64,000 nucleotides of DNA, from assembly GCF_000316665.1 (NCBI RefSeq), contig NC_019678.1, forward strand, positions 2,480,001 through 2,544,000, written 5' to 3'. The translations under genes were made by a program, and so were the position numbers. Within the stretch, counting starts at the first letter, position 1, and each line of letters starts with the position of its first letter. Of the stretch, positions 1 to 9,104 are shown one piece after another. Source of the stretch: Rivularia sp. PCC 7116. Its GTDB lineage: Bacteria > Cyanobacteriota > Cyanobacteriia > Cyanobacteriales > Nostocaceae. A model generated the notes under the pieces. It made no database searches, had not been told where the DNA came from, and saw only the letters and a program-made list of their open reading frames with translations.

Positions 1-55
1 AATGAAGCTAAAAAAATTTAAGTATATATATTGAGTTTTTTTATTTAATTTAGTT

Positions 56-110
56 ATTACCTATTACCCATTACCTATTACCTATTACCTATTACCTATT
101 ACCCATTACC
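56..110. repeat. Heptanucleotide short tandem repeat (ATTACCT type)
   Basis: About eight near-perfect 7-bp units (ATTACCT with ATTACCC variants) lie just past the 3' end of the DUF1206 gene. This is the STRR class known from heterocystous cyanobacteria. No coding role is seen. Confidence 0.9.
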
Positions 111-113
111 AAC

Positions 114-929
114 CTACATATTAGGATCGAGATGACGATATCTTGCCTGAACAACCATATATACGCCATAAGACATCAATCCTAAAGCCACAACGGTTAA
201 TAACCAAGGTCCGTAAGGCTGATCTGCTAAAGTTTCCAATGCTTCATCAAGTCCTCCAACTTGACTTGCTCTAGCCATATATGCAGCTTCAATAAAAAAC
301 CAACCAATTAAAAAGAATACAATACTTCTTGCTGCTAAGCCAAATCTACAAATAGCGATAATCCACTCGCGCCCAGCACTGCTCAATTCCGATAAATCCA
401 ATTTTCTACGAAACTTAGCACTAAAAGCTCGATATATGTAATAACATCCGAAAGCAATCACACCCGCGCCAATAGTTCCCACTAGCCACTGTCCGAAAGG
501 TTGATTCAGCAAACGCTCAGTCCAATCTTGCTTGCTATCGCTATTACCGCTTGCACTGCCAATAATAATCTGCACGGCGCTCCAAGCTAAAGTCGCATAA
601 GCTAAACCGTTAGCTACATAACTTAATCTTGTGGCAATACCTTTTAAATCCTTACCCTTTCCTTCCGGATCGTTGATGGCTTCAATAAAACGCCAGATTG
701 CATAACTTATCAAACCAATTGCGATCGCGGCTAGTAAAAATTGACCAAAAGGTTGCTGCACTAAAGTTTTCAAAGCTCCTTCGGTATCAGTAGTCTTTCC
801 ACCTCCACCAAAAGCTGCTTGTACAGCCAGCAATCCTACTAAAAAGTAAACAGTTCCTTTTGAAGCGTAACCGAACCTAGCAAACCGTTCAATCCATGTC
901 CCAGGATGATGTGATATTTGTTGTGTCAT
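114..929 (-). CDS. DUF1206 domain membrane protein
   Basis: The protein has 271 residues if read from the ATG at 929. An in-frame TTG five codons upstream is possible but less likely. It consists of three similar units of two hydrophobic segments each, about 75-80 residues per unit. Each unit opens with a variant of 'R.G.A.+G.V+.L+G' (FARFGYASKG, LSYVANGLAYATLA, ICRFGLAARSIVF) and contains a 'QPFGQ/QPYGPWLL' stretch, which is the pattern of DUF1206. About six membrane helices are expected in the inner membrane. The biochemical role of the family is unknown to me. It stands alone, divergent from the hydrolase gene at 1186. Confidence 0.85.
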   Translation of the reverse strand: MTQQISHHPGTWIERFARFGYASKGTVYFLVGLLAVQAAFGGGGKTTDTEGALKTLVQQPFGQFLLAAIAIGLISYAIWRFIEAINDPEGKGKDLKGIATRLSYVANGLAYATLAWSAVQIIIGSASGNSDSKQDWTERLLNQPFGQWLVGTIGAGVIAFGCYYIYRAFSAKFRRKLDLSELSSAGREWIIAICRFGLAARSIVFFLIGWFFIEAAYMARASQVGGLDEALETLADQPYGPWLLTVVALGLMSYGVYMVVQARYRHLDPNM

Positions 930-1079
930 AGTTGTTAAAAGCAATAACTATGTTCATCTACCCACATATAACTATGAAACACATCTATCCCCAGAATAAT
1001 CCAAAGTATAGAGATTTTACGGTTAGTAGTTAATTAACATTTAGCAGTGAGCAGTTACCAGTTAATAATTAAAATTTTT

Positions 1080-1127
1080 TCTACCCCCTCTTCCCCCTCT
1101 CCCCCCTCTACCCCCTCCCCCTCATCA
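1080..1127. repeat. Pyrimidine-rich CCCCTCT tract
   Basis: A strongly strand-biased run of CCCCTCT/CCCCCTC units lies between the divergent genes at 929 and 1186. The same 'ccccctcttccccctct' material recurs at about 12665 and 20360 (G-rich strand), 24190 and 25680. It is therefore a dispersed genomic repeat rather than a local promoter element. Confidence 0.75.
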
Positions 1128-1185
1128 CTCCATTACTTTATGCCTGTAAGATAAACTAGATAGATTTATTTTTAGTTTAAAGATT

Positions 1186-2037
1186 ATGGAAACCTTGCAG
1201 CACGGTTACATCACAACTAATGGCATAAAGCTACATTACGTCACTCAAGGTAGTGGTCCTTTAATGCTGATGCTGCATGGTTTTCCAGAGTTTTGGTATT
1301 CCTGGCGATATCAGATTCCCGAATTTGCTTCAGATTTTAAGGTAGTTGCTCCTGATTTAAGAGGTTATAACGATAGCGATAAACCATTAGAGCAATCGGC
1401 TTATGTAATGAAAGAGTTAGTGCGAGATGTAGAAGGTATAATTCGCGGTTTGGGATATGAAAAGTGCGTGCTTGTAGGTCATGATTGGGGAGGAGGGATT
1501 GCTTGGAATTTTGCTTATACTTATCCAGAAATGGTAGAGCGATTAATCATTATGAATCATCCCCATTATGCAAAATTCTCTGAAGGTTTCCGAACACCTC
1601 AACAATTATCACGTAGCTGGTATGTATTCTTGTTTCAACTACCTGTAATTCCTGAATTATATGTTCAATCTCAAGATTACAAATTTATTGAGGATGCTAT
1701 TAAAGGTATGGCAGTCGATAAAAGTGCCTTTACTAAAGAAGATATCGACGCTTATAAAAATGCCATAAAAAAACCAGGGGCTTTGAGTGCAACAATAAAT
1801 TACTATCGAAATATTTTTAGTTCCCAAATGTTGAATCAAAATTGGAGCATACTGGAAGTTCCAACTTTAATGATTTGGGGAGAAGAAGATACTGCATTAG
1901 GAAAAGAATTAACCTACGGAACCCAAGACTATGTTAAAGATTTTCAAATTAGATATATTTCTAACTGTAGCCATTGGGTACAGCAAGAACAGCCACAATT
2001 GGTCAATCAATATATGCGAGAATTTTTAACTGCTTGA
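1186..2037 (+). CDS. Alpha/beta hydrolase, epoxide hydrolase-like
   Basis: The 283-residue protein has a complete epoxide-hydrolase-type alpha/beta fold. The oxyanion-hole motif HGFPEFWYSW is at 31-40. The nucleophile elbow GHDWGG carries Asp100, so this is the Asp-nucleophile subgroup shared with haloalkane dehalogenases, not a Ser esterase. The acid is Asp235 in WGEEDTALG and the catalytic His is His263 in CSHWVQQEQP. Cap-domain tyrosines around 146 and 206-207 fit the epoxide-ring-activating pair. It is predicted cytoplasmic with no signal peptide. The substrate cannot be read from sequence; hydrolysis of epoxides to diols is the family inference. It is transcribed alone. Confidence 0.85.
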   Translation: METLQHGYITTNGIKLHYVTQGSGPLMLMLHGFPEFWYSWRYQIPEFASDFKVVAPDLRGYNDSDKPLEQSAYVMKELVRDVEGIIRGLGYEKCVLVGHDWGGGIAWNFAYTYPEMVERLIIMNHPHYAKFSEGFRTPQQLSRSWYVFLFQLPVIPELYVQSQDYKFIEDAIKGMAVDKSAFTKEDIDAYKNAIKKPGALSATINYYRNIFSSQMLNQNWSILEVPTLMIWGEEDTALGKELTYGTQDYVKDFQIRYISNCSHWVQQEQPQLVNQYMREFLTA

Positions 2038-2356
2038 TTTTACTTACTTTTTCTGCAATTGTGGTTTCTGAAGTAATTAATTATTGAATTATGAATAAGG
2101 ATAATATTTTAAAACAGCGAACAGTGTAGCGAAGCGTGACACGAAGTGATATACAGTTCCTTCCGGCTGATGGTTGGGGATGAGCGGGGTACCACCAAAT
2201 CCTTTCACCAATTAGTGGGGAATTAAACCTAGTTAATACAACTGGTAACTGATGATCCACATCCTCCGGATGAACAACTGATAACGTTTTGTGAAAAACG
2301 TACATATAAAATTATTTAACATTAAGATTTGTCTGTATTGTCCAAGTAATTATGTG
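2038..2356. other. Intergenic region with a repeat-like sequence
   Basis: No convincing gene was found. The stretch from about 2110 to 2285 has short imperfect inverted motifs ('gtagcgaagcgtgacacgaagtg', 'catcctccggatg') typical of dispersed cyanobacterial intergenic repeats. A 74-residue minus-strand reading frame here has no protein-like features and is taken as chance. Confidence 0.5.
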
Positions 2357-4012
2357 ATGAAGTCGCCATTAAGATTATTAACAGAACCATTTTTACAATT
2401 TCCGACTCCAACTTCAATTAGAGTTGTCTGGTTTACCGAATTTATGGGTGACGGACATGCAGTGTCTTACGGTAGTAACTTATTAGAAAGTGTCTTTACT
2501 AAAAATATTAGACCAATTCATTTAAGAGAAGATCAACAATCGCGAGTCGGAAAACAAACAGCAGATGAGCAAGTTTATTCGTACCCTGTTTTACGAGAAA
2601 TTTGGCGGCATGAGGCTCACTTAACAGATTTAACTCCGGGTAAAAGAATTTCTTATCGAATCACAAGTATTGCTGAAAATAACGAGCTAATTAGCAGCCG
2701 GACATTTACTCTTGAACCTGCTCCACTACCAGGTAAACCCCTAAAGATTTTATTAACCTCCGACCATCAAATTAAGCCAATGGTAGCAGCTAACTTACAA
2801 AAAGTTAGAGAAACCTTTAAGCGAATAGACGCGGTTTTCTTTGCTGGCGATCTAGTCAACATACCAGATCGTGCTAGTGAATGGTTTGATGATAATCGCG
2901 GTAATGCTTTCTTTCCTTGTTTTCAGGGACGTGCTAAATACGTTATGAACTCGGATGGCGAAGAAAAAACTTACAAGGGGGGACAAATAATTCAAAACGC
3001 TCCCATATTTCCCTGTATTGGAAATCATGAAGTAATGGGACGCTTTAATACCGGAAAAAGCTTGAATGAGGAATTTAACGATACTATTCCCCGTCATGTT
3101 GCCCAGAAGCTGTATGGAGAGAGAACATTAGAATATAATTCATTCAATACCAATACTTTCGAGAAGATATTTAGTCTACCTGAAACTGACACAGGTGAAA
3201 AAGGTTACTATGCCGTCAGCTTTGGCGATATACGTTTGATAGTTTTATATGTAACTAATATGTGGCGATATCCTACGGCAGAAAACTCCCGTCGAGGAAA
3301 ATATGCAGAGCCGCAGGAGGAATTAAATAACCCGCAAAATTGGGGATATGGACAGCATATTTACGAACCAATTGCTAAAGGCAGCACTCAATATAATTGG
3401 CTTGTTAAAGAACTTAACAGCGTTGAATATCAGCAAGCTAAATATAAGATAGTAATGTTTCATCATCCTCCACACACTTTAGGAGATAATATTGTACCTG
3501 CCTACACTGACCCAGTGCAAATAATAGAGAAGGACAAAAAAGGTAATGTGACATCGGTGCGATATGAATATCCCAAAGAGAAAGATTATATCAACCGTGA
3601 CTTAATACCCTTGTTAGAAAAAGCCAAGGTACAGTTAGTATTTTACGGACATTCTCATTTGTGGAATCGTTTTGTAAGTCCCAGTGGAATGCATTTCTTG
3701 GAATCATCAAATGTAGGTAATTCCTATGGCGCGGCATATAGAGATAGAAAGCGAAGCAGTTTGCCAGATAATCATAATGACAATTATACAAAAACTGGCG
3801 ACCCTTACGGATTAAAACCGGTAGTACCAGCAATCGCTCCACTTTTTGACGAAAACGGACAACCCTTACCTTATATTTCTAGTAACGAGATTACCGTATT
3901 CAGCGTCTTCGATACGGAACAAGGTACCATCAGTAGTTATCGTTTCGACACCAGTAAACCGGAATCTGAAGTCATTAAATTTGATGAGTTTCATTTAACA
4001 GTTGACAGTTAA
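2357..4012 (+). CDS. Metallophosphoesterase, purple acid phosphatase-like
   Basis: The protein has 551 residues from the ATG at 2357. A GTG at 2291 would add 22 residues that look like non-coding read-through. An N-terminal fibronectin-III-like segment (about residues 10-115) precedes the calcineurin-like catalytic domain. The metal-binding blocks are present in order: TSDHQ, FFAGDLVNIPDR, CIGNHEV, MFHHPPH and YGHSHLWNR. The family hydrolyses phosphate mono- or diesters with a bimetal centre. I see no clear signal peptide, so its compartment is uncertain. The last residues (HLTVDS) and the stop are encoded by AACAGT-type tandem repeat DNA that continues downstream, so the C-terminus may have been reset by the repeat. 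It is not the SbcD partner of the neighbouring SbcC: the domain layout and strand differ. Confidence 0.82.
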   Translation: MKSPLRLLTEPFLQFPTPTSIRVVWFTEFMGDGHAVSYGSNLLESVFTKNIRPIHLREDQQSRVGKQTADEQVYSYPVLREIWRHEAHLTDLTPGKRISYRITSIAENNELISSRTFTLEPAPLPGKPLKILLTSDHQIKPMVAANLQKVRETFKRIDAVFFAGDLVNIPDRASEWFDDNRGNAFFPCFQGRAKYVMNSDGEEKTYKGGQIIQNAPIFPCIGNHEVMGRFNTGKSLNEEFNDTIPRHVAQKLYGERTLEYNSFNTNTFEKIFSLPETDTGEKGYYAVSFGDIRLIVLYVTNMWRYPTAENSRRGKYAEPQEELNNPQNWGYGQHIYEPIAKGSTQYNWLVKELNSVEYQQAKYKIVMFHHPPHTLGDNIVPAYTDPVQIIEKDKKGNVTSVRYEYPKEKDYINRDLIPLLEKAKVQLVFYGHSHLWNRFVSPSGMHFLESSNVGNSYGAAYRDRKRSSLPDNHNDNYTKTGDPYGLKPVVPAIAPLFDENGQPLPYISSNEITVFSVFDTEQGTISSYRFDTSKPESEVIKFDEFHLTVDS

Positions 4013-4117
4013 CAGTGAACAGTAAGCAACCAATTACCAATTACCAATTACCAATTACCAATTACCAATTACCAATTACCAATGCCCCATGCCCCATGCC
4101 CCATGCCCCATGCCCAA
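4000..4117. repeat. Compound short tandem repeats
   Basis: Three repeat types follow each other: AACAGT(T/G) units at about 4000-4028, about eight AATTACC units at 4029-4083, and five GCCCCAT units at 4084-4117. Together they fill the gap between the converging metallophosphoesterase and sbcC genes. Confidence 0.9.
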
Positions 4118-4126
4118 TTCCCTAAA

Positions 4127-7100
4127 TCAAATCATCATCCGTATTTTAGAACCATCTTGAGTTTTATTGACTTCAATGCGAGCGGCGAAGGCTTCTTTTA
4201 GGTGGGGCATATGAGTTACTGTGAGAATGCAGGCAAAGTCGGGAGCTATGGCATTGATTGCTGCGATTAATCTGTCGCATCCTTCATTATCTTGAGTACC
4301 GAATCCTTCATCAACTATCAGTAATTGCAATGCTGCTCCGGCTCGCTGCGCTAGTAATTTGGCTAATGCTAAACGAATTGCAAAGTTAATTCTAAAAGCT
4401 TCTCCACCAGAATAGGTTTCGTAGGCTCGGGTGCCTCTAGCATCGGCGATTAAAATATCTAAGGTGTCTATTAATTTGGCATTTTTCTTTTTGGCTTTAC
4501 TGGTTTTACCCGCCCTTTGTGTAACGAATTGTACGTGTAATTGATTGGCACTTAGTCGGGAAAGTAATTGATTTGTCTCGGCTTCAAGCTGTGGCAAGAC
4601 GTTTTCAATCATTAATGCTTGGATACCATTTTTACCAAATGCCTGGGCTAATTCCTGATAAACCCGCTGCTGGGATCGCACTGTTTTGAGTTGCTGTTGC
4701 TTTTCGGTATGCTGAATTTGCAAATTTTCTAAATATTGAGACTGCTGCTGTAAACGTCCTAAATGACCGAGTTTATCGTCGAGTTGACGACGACGGTTAG
4801 CTAATTTCTGTTCTAAATCTTGAATTTGAGCAGTGGGGTTGGTGGTTTGTTCAAGCTGAGCAATAATACCGTTAATATTTGTCGCTAACTGCTGTTTTTC
4901 GCTCAACCTAGCTTTTAAAGCTTCCTCTACATGTTGCGATCGCTTTTTGATTTCGGGATATTGGGAAAGGGCTGAAACTAATTGCTGATGCAGCAAATGC
5001 CAAGATTGAGCTTGTCTTACATCTATGCGAATTTGGTTATGACGTTCGTTATCGTAACCCATATGAGTAATTTGATTCTCTAATTCTTTGATAGCTCTGG
5101 CAATTTCGGAATCAACTTGCTCTAATTCGATTTGATGTTCTAATTGATTAATAGTTGTTTGAATTTCCGGTTTTCTCGCTGCTAACTGCGCTTGTCGCTT
5201 GCGTGCATCTTTAATTTGTCCTTGTTTAATTTCTGCCCATCGCCATTTTTCAACTTCGCTACGAGCTAAAGCATGATTCTGTTCGTTGTAATCAAGCTGT
5301 TGTAAATACTCTTCTAACTCCTGCAATTCTTTTTGCTTTTGGGGGGCATAATCACCTAGGCGCAAAGTTACTTCTAATCTTTCTTTTTCATCAGTAATTT
5401 GCTGTATCTGTTGGTCAACTTCACTAGTTGCTTGCAGTTGTGCGGCTAATTCTCCTTTTTGCTCGCGTAAAGATTCATAGGGAGATAATTTACTGTTAAC
5501 ACTGCGATATTCCTGCCTAAATAGCTGAATTTCTCGCTCTGAGACTGCTAGCTGTTCGCGAAATACCCATAATTGCCCCTGAGTATCGTTGTATTCAACC
5601 TCAGTTTTATCCACTACTCGATTCCAGTGATGCTCATCTAAAGGACGCTCGCATAAAGGACAAATCGCATCGGGGTTTTGCAACATTTGCAATTTTTGTT
5701 CTAACTCACCTAAGAGCCGTTCGTATTCGCGCTGCTGAGCGTGCAAACGCTCCATAAAACTCCGTTTTTCCAGTCCTTTTTCCTGTAGTCTTTGCAGATA
5801 AACCTTATCTTTATCTAACTGTTCAATCTTCGTTTCTACTTCCATAACCGCTTGCTGGATTTGCGGTTGCCTGCGAGATTGGTTTTGCAGTTGTCTATGT
5901 GTAGTCTCTAGCTGTTCAACTCGGGCTACTATCCCTGCTTGAGTGCGATGTAGCTCGGTTTGCAATAAGGAGCGCTGCTGCAACAAAGGAGAAACCTGCA
6001 TTTGCAAATTATCTAAATGGCTTAAATGCCCGCGAGCCGCTTTCAATTTTTCTAGCGCTGTTTCTACGTCACCAGTATGCTTGAGAGTCCGCTCGATATC
6101 TTTTTCCTGTTGCTGTAGCGCTTCTAATTGTGCTTGAGATTGCTGCAACTGCCGCTCAATTCCTTGAATATGCTTGCTCAGCTGAGAAAGTTTTTGCTGG
6201 CGTAATTGAGAAGCACGGGTATATTGTGCAAACAAAGCCCCCATTGATTCTTCCTCAGATTGCAGAGTTTGATAATGGGCATATCCGGCTTTGATTTCTG
6301 CTTCTCGATTTAATAATCCTTTTAAAGAATCAAGTTGAGCTTTCAAACTAGATTGCTCGCTTTCCAGACGCTTGCTATCTTGAGTGAGATTGTTATATTG
6401 CTGGCGAACAAAATGTAACTGTTCTTCCCAACCTTGTCGCTGATGTTGGATAACCTGCAAATTTTGCAACTGGATATTATCAAAACCCTGTAACTTTTGT
6501 AGTTCGTTGAGTTCAGTTTCTAATTCGGTTTTTTGTTGAGCAATAGTTTCTTGCTGTTGGAGTTGAGTTTTGATCGAGCCTAGAGTACGCTCTAATTCTT
6601 CTCCTCGCGCTTTTAACTGACGGGATAACTCTTTGGCTTTGTCTTCAAGCTCATCGTATTGATTTAACTTTAATAACTCGGCTAAAATCTCTTTACGCTC
6701 GCTTGGACGCTTGAGCATGAACTCATCAGCTCGCCCCTGACGCAAGTAAGCAGAATTAATAAAAGTATCGTAATCTAGCTTAATATGACTAAGGATTACC
6801 TCTTGAGTCGCCCTTAAACCTTTACTTGTCAGGGACTTAAACCCCTCTTGTGTCTCAATTTGAAACTCTAAAGCGCTACTAGAACCCCGACGGCGAGTCC
6901 GAATTACTCTATAAATTTCTCCGTTTGCTTCAAAAGTAAAATCGACTCGGACATCTTTGGCTCCAGTGTGGATAATATCGTCCTCTGAAGCGGCTCTGCT
7001 TTCACCCCATACTACCCAGGTGATAGCCTCTAAAAGCGAAGACTTGCCAGCTCCATTAGAACCACAAATACACGCCGTATGCAATCCGCTAAAATCTAAA

Positions 7101-7153
7101 CTTGCATCTTGATAACTAAGAAAGTTTTTTAATGTTACTTGTACCGGAATCAT
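4127..7153 (-). CDS. sbcC: Exonuclease SbcC (SMC/Rad50-like ATPase)
   Basis: The 1008-residue Rad50/SbcC-type protein is complete. The N-terminal ATP-binding head contains Walker A GSNGAGKSS at about 31-39. Two long Gln/Glu-rich coiled coils flank a zinc hook CPLC at about 496-499. The C-terminal head has the signature YSGGEAFRIN and Walker B LLIVDEGFG. SbcC pairs with the SbcD nuclease to process hairpin and protein-blocked DNA ends, which is relevant in a genome so rich in palindromic repeats. No sbcD lies in this window, so the partner must be elsewhere if the complex exists. The length fits the family. The ATG start is supported by the immediate MIPVQVTLKNFLSY strand typical of the family. 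Confidence 0.95.
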   Translation of the reverse strand: MIPVQVTLKNFLSYQDASLDFSGLHTACICGSNGAGKSSLLEAITWVVWGESRAASEDDIIHTGAKDVRVDFTFEANGEIYRVIRTRRRGSSSALEFQIETQEGFKSLTSKGLRATQEVILSHIKLDYDTFINSAYLRQGRADEFMLKRPSERKEILAELLKLNQYDELEDKAKELSRQLKARGEELERTLGSIKTQLQQQETIAQQKTELETELNELQKLQGFDNIQLQNLQVIQHQRQGWEEQLHFVRQQYNNLTQDSKRLESEQSSLKAQLDSLKGLLNREAEIKAGYAHYQTLQSEEESMGALFAQYTRASQLRQQKLSQLSKHIQGIERQLQQSQAQLEALQQQEKDIERTLKHTGDVETALEKLKAARGHLSHLDNLQMQVSPLLQQRSLLQTELHRTQAGIVARVEQLETTHRQLQNQSRRQPQIQQAVMEVETKIEQLDKDKVYLQRLQEKGLEKRSFMERLHAQQREYERLLGELEQKLQMLQNPDAICPLCERPLDEHHWNRVVDKTEVEYNDTQGQLWVFREQLAVSEREIQLFRQEYRSVNSKLSPYESLREQKGELAAQLQATSEVDQQIQQITDEKERLEVTLRLGDYAPQKQKELQELEEYLQQLDYNEQNHALARSEVEKWRWAEIKQGQIKDARKRQAQLAARKPEIQTTINQLEHQIELEQVDSEIARAIKELENQITHMGYDNERHNQIRIDVRQAQSWHLLHQQLVSALSQYPEIKKRSQHVEEALKARLSEKQQLATNINGIIAQLEQTTNPTAQIQDLEQKLANRRRQLDDKLGHLGRLQQQSQYLENLQIQHTEKQQQLKTVRSQQRVYQELAQAFGKNGIQALMIENVLPQLEAETNQLLSRLSANQLHVQFVTQRAGKTSKAKKKNAKLIDTLDILIADARGTRAYETYSGGEAFRINFAIRLALAKLLAQRAGAALQLLIVDEGFGTQDNEGCDRLIAAINAIAPDFACILTVTHMPHLKEAFAARIEVNKTQDGSKIRMMI

Positions 7154-7602
7154 TTAGGCTACAGGAGAGCTATGACTTTTTATTAATAGCAGTACATATG
7201 CTGTTTCTGTAGTCTAACTATGTAGAAATATTCTTTCTAGTCTTTAAAGCCCCATTTTTACAAAACTTAACATTTTTACTAGCTTTTGTTTCCTATTAGG
7301 CAAAATATTTTTTATTTGTCAGCGAAAAAGAATATTTATCAGAGGGAGATGGGGAAGCAGAGAATTATGAATAATAAATTACGACTATAGCTATAATATT
7401 TAATCTTTAAATCTTGTTCTTCAATCACTTTTACTCCAAGGATTACCTCAAGAATTTGAATTCAAAATCCCTACAAAAATGATCGGCGATTAAAATCTAA
7501 AATTTCTAATTATTATCAGCGGACTGTACAGCCCGCACTACAATAATTTTAATTTTCCTGTTGTGTAATTTACATACATGCCAGCTTAACAGGTAATTGC
7601 AT
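7154..7602. other. Intergenic region, no gene seen
   Basis: This is A+T-rich sequence between sbcC and the hypothetical gene at 7603. I see no open frame with protein-like composition, no RNA gene and no strong repeat. It probably holds the sbcC promoter at its left end. Confidence 0.5.
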
Positions 7603-8388
7603 TCAGTCTTCTTTGGGGAATTGTATTCGATTACCTTGGGGGGTAGCCACTATTTTTCCACCTAAAGCTTCTATTTCACGAATTGCTCTTTGAGAGGTTT
7701 TTTTATCAGTGCCGTGACTCAACACCATACCCCAAGCAGAAATTTGAGCATATTTACTATCAGGATTTGTTTTAAGAAATTCTGCGGTTTTTCTCGAAAC
7801 TGATTCTGCCAACCTGCTTTCTTCGTTTGAATGTTCGGAAGCCCATTCGGAAGCATTAGTAAAAGATTCTCTTGCTGCTTGAGAATCCCCCAAAAATAGT
7901 AATTCATCAATTGCTTTATAACGCCATACATAGTAGGAATTTTTGGGAACCCAAGGATTAAGGGACTCCAATCCTTTATTGGTAATATTTACAGACTTTT
8001 CTGGCATCCCAGCATACAGAGAAGTACTTGCAGAAAGTGCCAAATAGGCATTTACAAACCGAGGGTCGCGCTTTAAAATTACCTCGAAGTATTGCGGACT
8101 TAATCCATAGCCCGTTTTACTACGAATTTCATCATCTCCAAAATATTGTAAAAAATTAAGATATATCCAATTTGCAATTAAGTTATCATAGCCAAATGTA
8201 GGAATTTTTTTGAGAAGTTTTAGACGGACTTGTTCCGCGTTGATTTCTCTTTCTAAAGCTTCTACGGAAGTAGTTGGTTTGTCAGAGAGCAATTTTTGCA
8301 TTCGCGGAAATTGTAACAAACTAACTGCAAACAAGCATAAACAGGCTACACTTGACGAGGTAATGACTTGACGAGATAGAGCGAGCAT
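7603..8388 (-). CDS. Conserved-looking hypothetical membrane-anchored protein
   Basis: The 261-residue protein has one N-terminal hydrophobic segment (about residues 8-27, VITSSSVACLCLFAVSLLQF) that acts as a signal anchor. The rest is soluble and alpha-helical. The segment around 'YFEVILKRDPRFVNAYLALS' and 'KSVNITNKGLESLNP' resembles degenerate TPR helices, and the paired helices in the C-terminal half (ASEWASEHSNEESRLAESVS) support a repeat solenoid. The function is not recognised. It stands alone, divergent from the operon at 8850. An overlapping 70-residue frame on the same strand is a shadow. Confidence 0.7.
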   Translation of the reverse strand: MLALSRQVITSSSVACLCLFAVSLLQFPRMQKLLSDKPTTSVEALEREINAEQVRLKLLKKIPTFGYDNLIANWIYLNFLQYFGDDEIRSKTGYGLSPQYFEVILKRDPRFVNAYLALSASTSLYAGMPEKSVNITNKGLESLNPWVPKNSYYVWRYKAIDELLFLGDSQAARESFTNASEWASEHSNEESRLAESVSRKTAEFLKTNPDSKYAQISAWGMVLSHGTDKKTSQRAIREIEALGGKIVATPQGNRIQFPKED

Positions 8389-8849
8389 TGTGAGGAAGGA
8401 CTCAAAAGGTATCGTATTACTACCTCATGGTTCCCTCATACTTGATAAAAGTAACAGGTTTAATTCAGAAAGCCTATTTCAGTTTGGTGTTTGTCTGACC
8501 GAACTTAAAACATCATAGAGCAATTTGAATTGTTGCTTTGCAGCTTAAGAGGGGATTTTATAGTATCTTAAATTCTTGTTAGTTTTGAACTAACATCCCC
8601 CATTTTTTCGACTCAAATCGAGTTATTAGTCTGTAAAAAGCTATTATGACTACTTTAGTCATATATAGTTTTGTAGAAAATAGACAAACGCATTAATGGT
8701 ACTTACCGGCTTTGCTTCTTTCCCGGATAATCTAAACGGTGAATAGAAACATCAAATTATGTGCCCCTAAAAGTGCAGAGTCTATTGAACGCAAGCACGT
8801 TCTTCGGTTTGAATGACTATATTTGGACAAGATTTGAAAATTAGTAATC
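8389..8849. promoter_or_regulatory. Divergent intergenic region with two palindromes
   Basis: The 461-bp gap between divergent genes has no protein-like frame. It contains two perfect 7-bp-arm palindromes with 3-nt spacers: GTTAGTT-TTG-AACTAAC at 8578-8594 and ATGACTA-CTT-TAGTCAT at 8646-8662. Both lie upstream of the zinc-ribbon operon and could be operators or transcript hairpins. The first is followed within 20 bp by a T-tract, so a terminator or attenuator reading rightward is also possible. Confidence 0.4.
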
Positions 8850-9104
8850 ATGGCAAGCAAGACAATTAACGTTAGAGAATATACCGTTCGAGCGCACAAG
8901 CGCGAAATTCATACAAGGGTATTCTCGTTTGTGTGTAAAGAGTGCAACAAGCCTACAGAGCGAGAAACTTATGGACCTCGACCGCTTTATTGCGAAAAAT
9001 GTCGTCCACCTCAACCGTCTTATCGCAAATCAAACTCTAGGTCTGCTAGTAGTAAAGCCAAACCTAGAGCAATGAAATATAAAGGAGAGGCTGAAGTTAG
9101 TTGA
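8850..9104 (+). CDS. Small zinc-ribbon protein
   Basis: The basic 84-residue protein has two CxxC pairs (CKEC at about 31-34 and CEKC at about 51-54) spaced like a single zinc ribbon. A Lys/Ser/Arg-rich C-terminal tail follows. No family name is recognised. A structural Zn site and nucleic-acid or protein binding are inferences. Its stop codon (TGA) overlaps the TTG start of the next gene in TTGA, which argues for translational coupling with the 363-residue protein at 9101. The two products may therefore act together. Confidence 0.75.
   Translation: MASKTINVREYTVRAHKREIHTRVFSFVCKECNKPTERETYGPRPLYCEKCRPPQPSYRKSNSRSASSKAKPRAMKYKGEAEVS

Noticed and set aside
56-110. CRISPR array suggested by regular short repeats
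   Set aside because: The units are contiguous 7-mers without spacers, the STRR class, and no cas genes are present.
1657-1839. 60-residue minus-strand frame inside the epoxide-hydrolase-like gene
   Set aside because: It is fully antisense to a gene with intact catalytic motifs and has no ribosome-binding site.
2081-2305. 74-residue minus-strand frame
   Set aside because: It spans repeat-like intergenic DNA and shows no domain or protein-like composition.
2291-2356. GTG-initiated extension of the metallophosphoesterase
   Set aside because: The extra 22 residues look non-coding and do not resemble a signal peptide; ATG 2357 fits the domain start.
4012-4127. SbcCD operon formed by the metallophosphoesterase and sbcC
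   Set aside because: The phosphoesterase has an N-terminal FN3-like domain and purple-acid-phosphatase-like layout, and the genes converge rather than form an operon.
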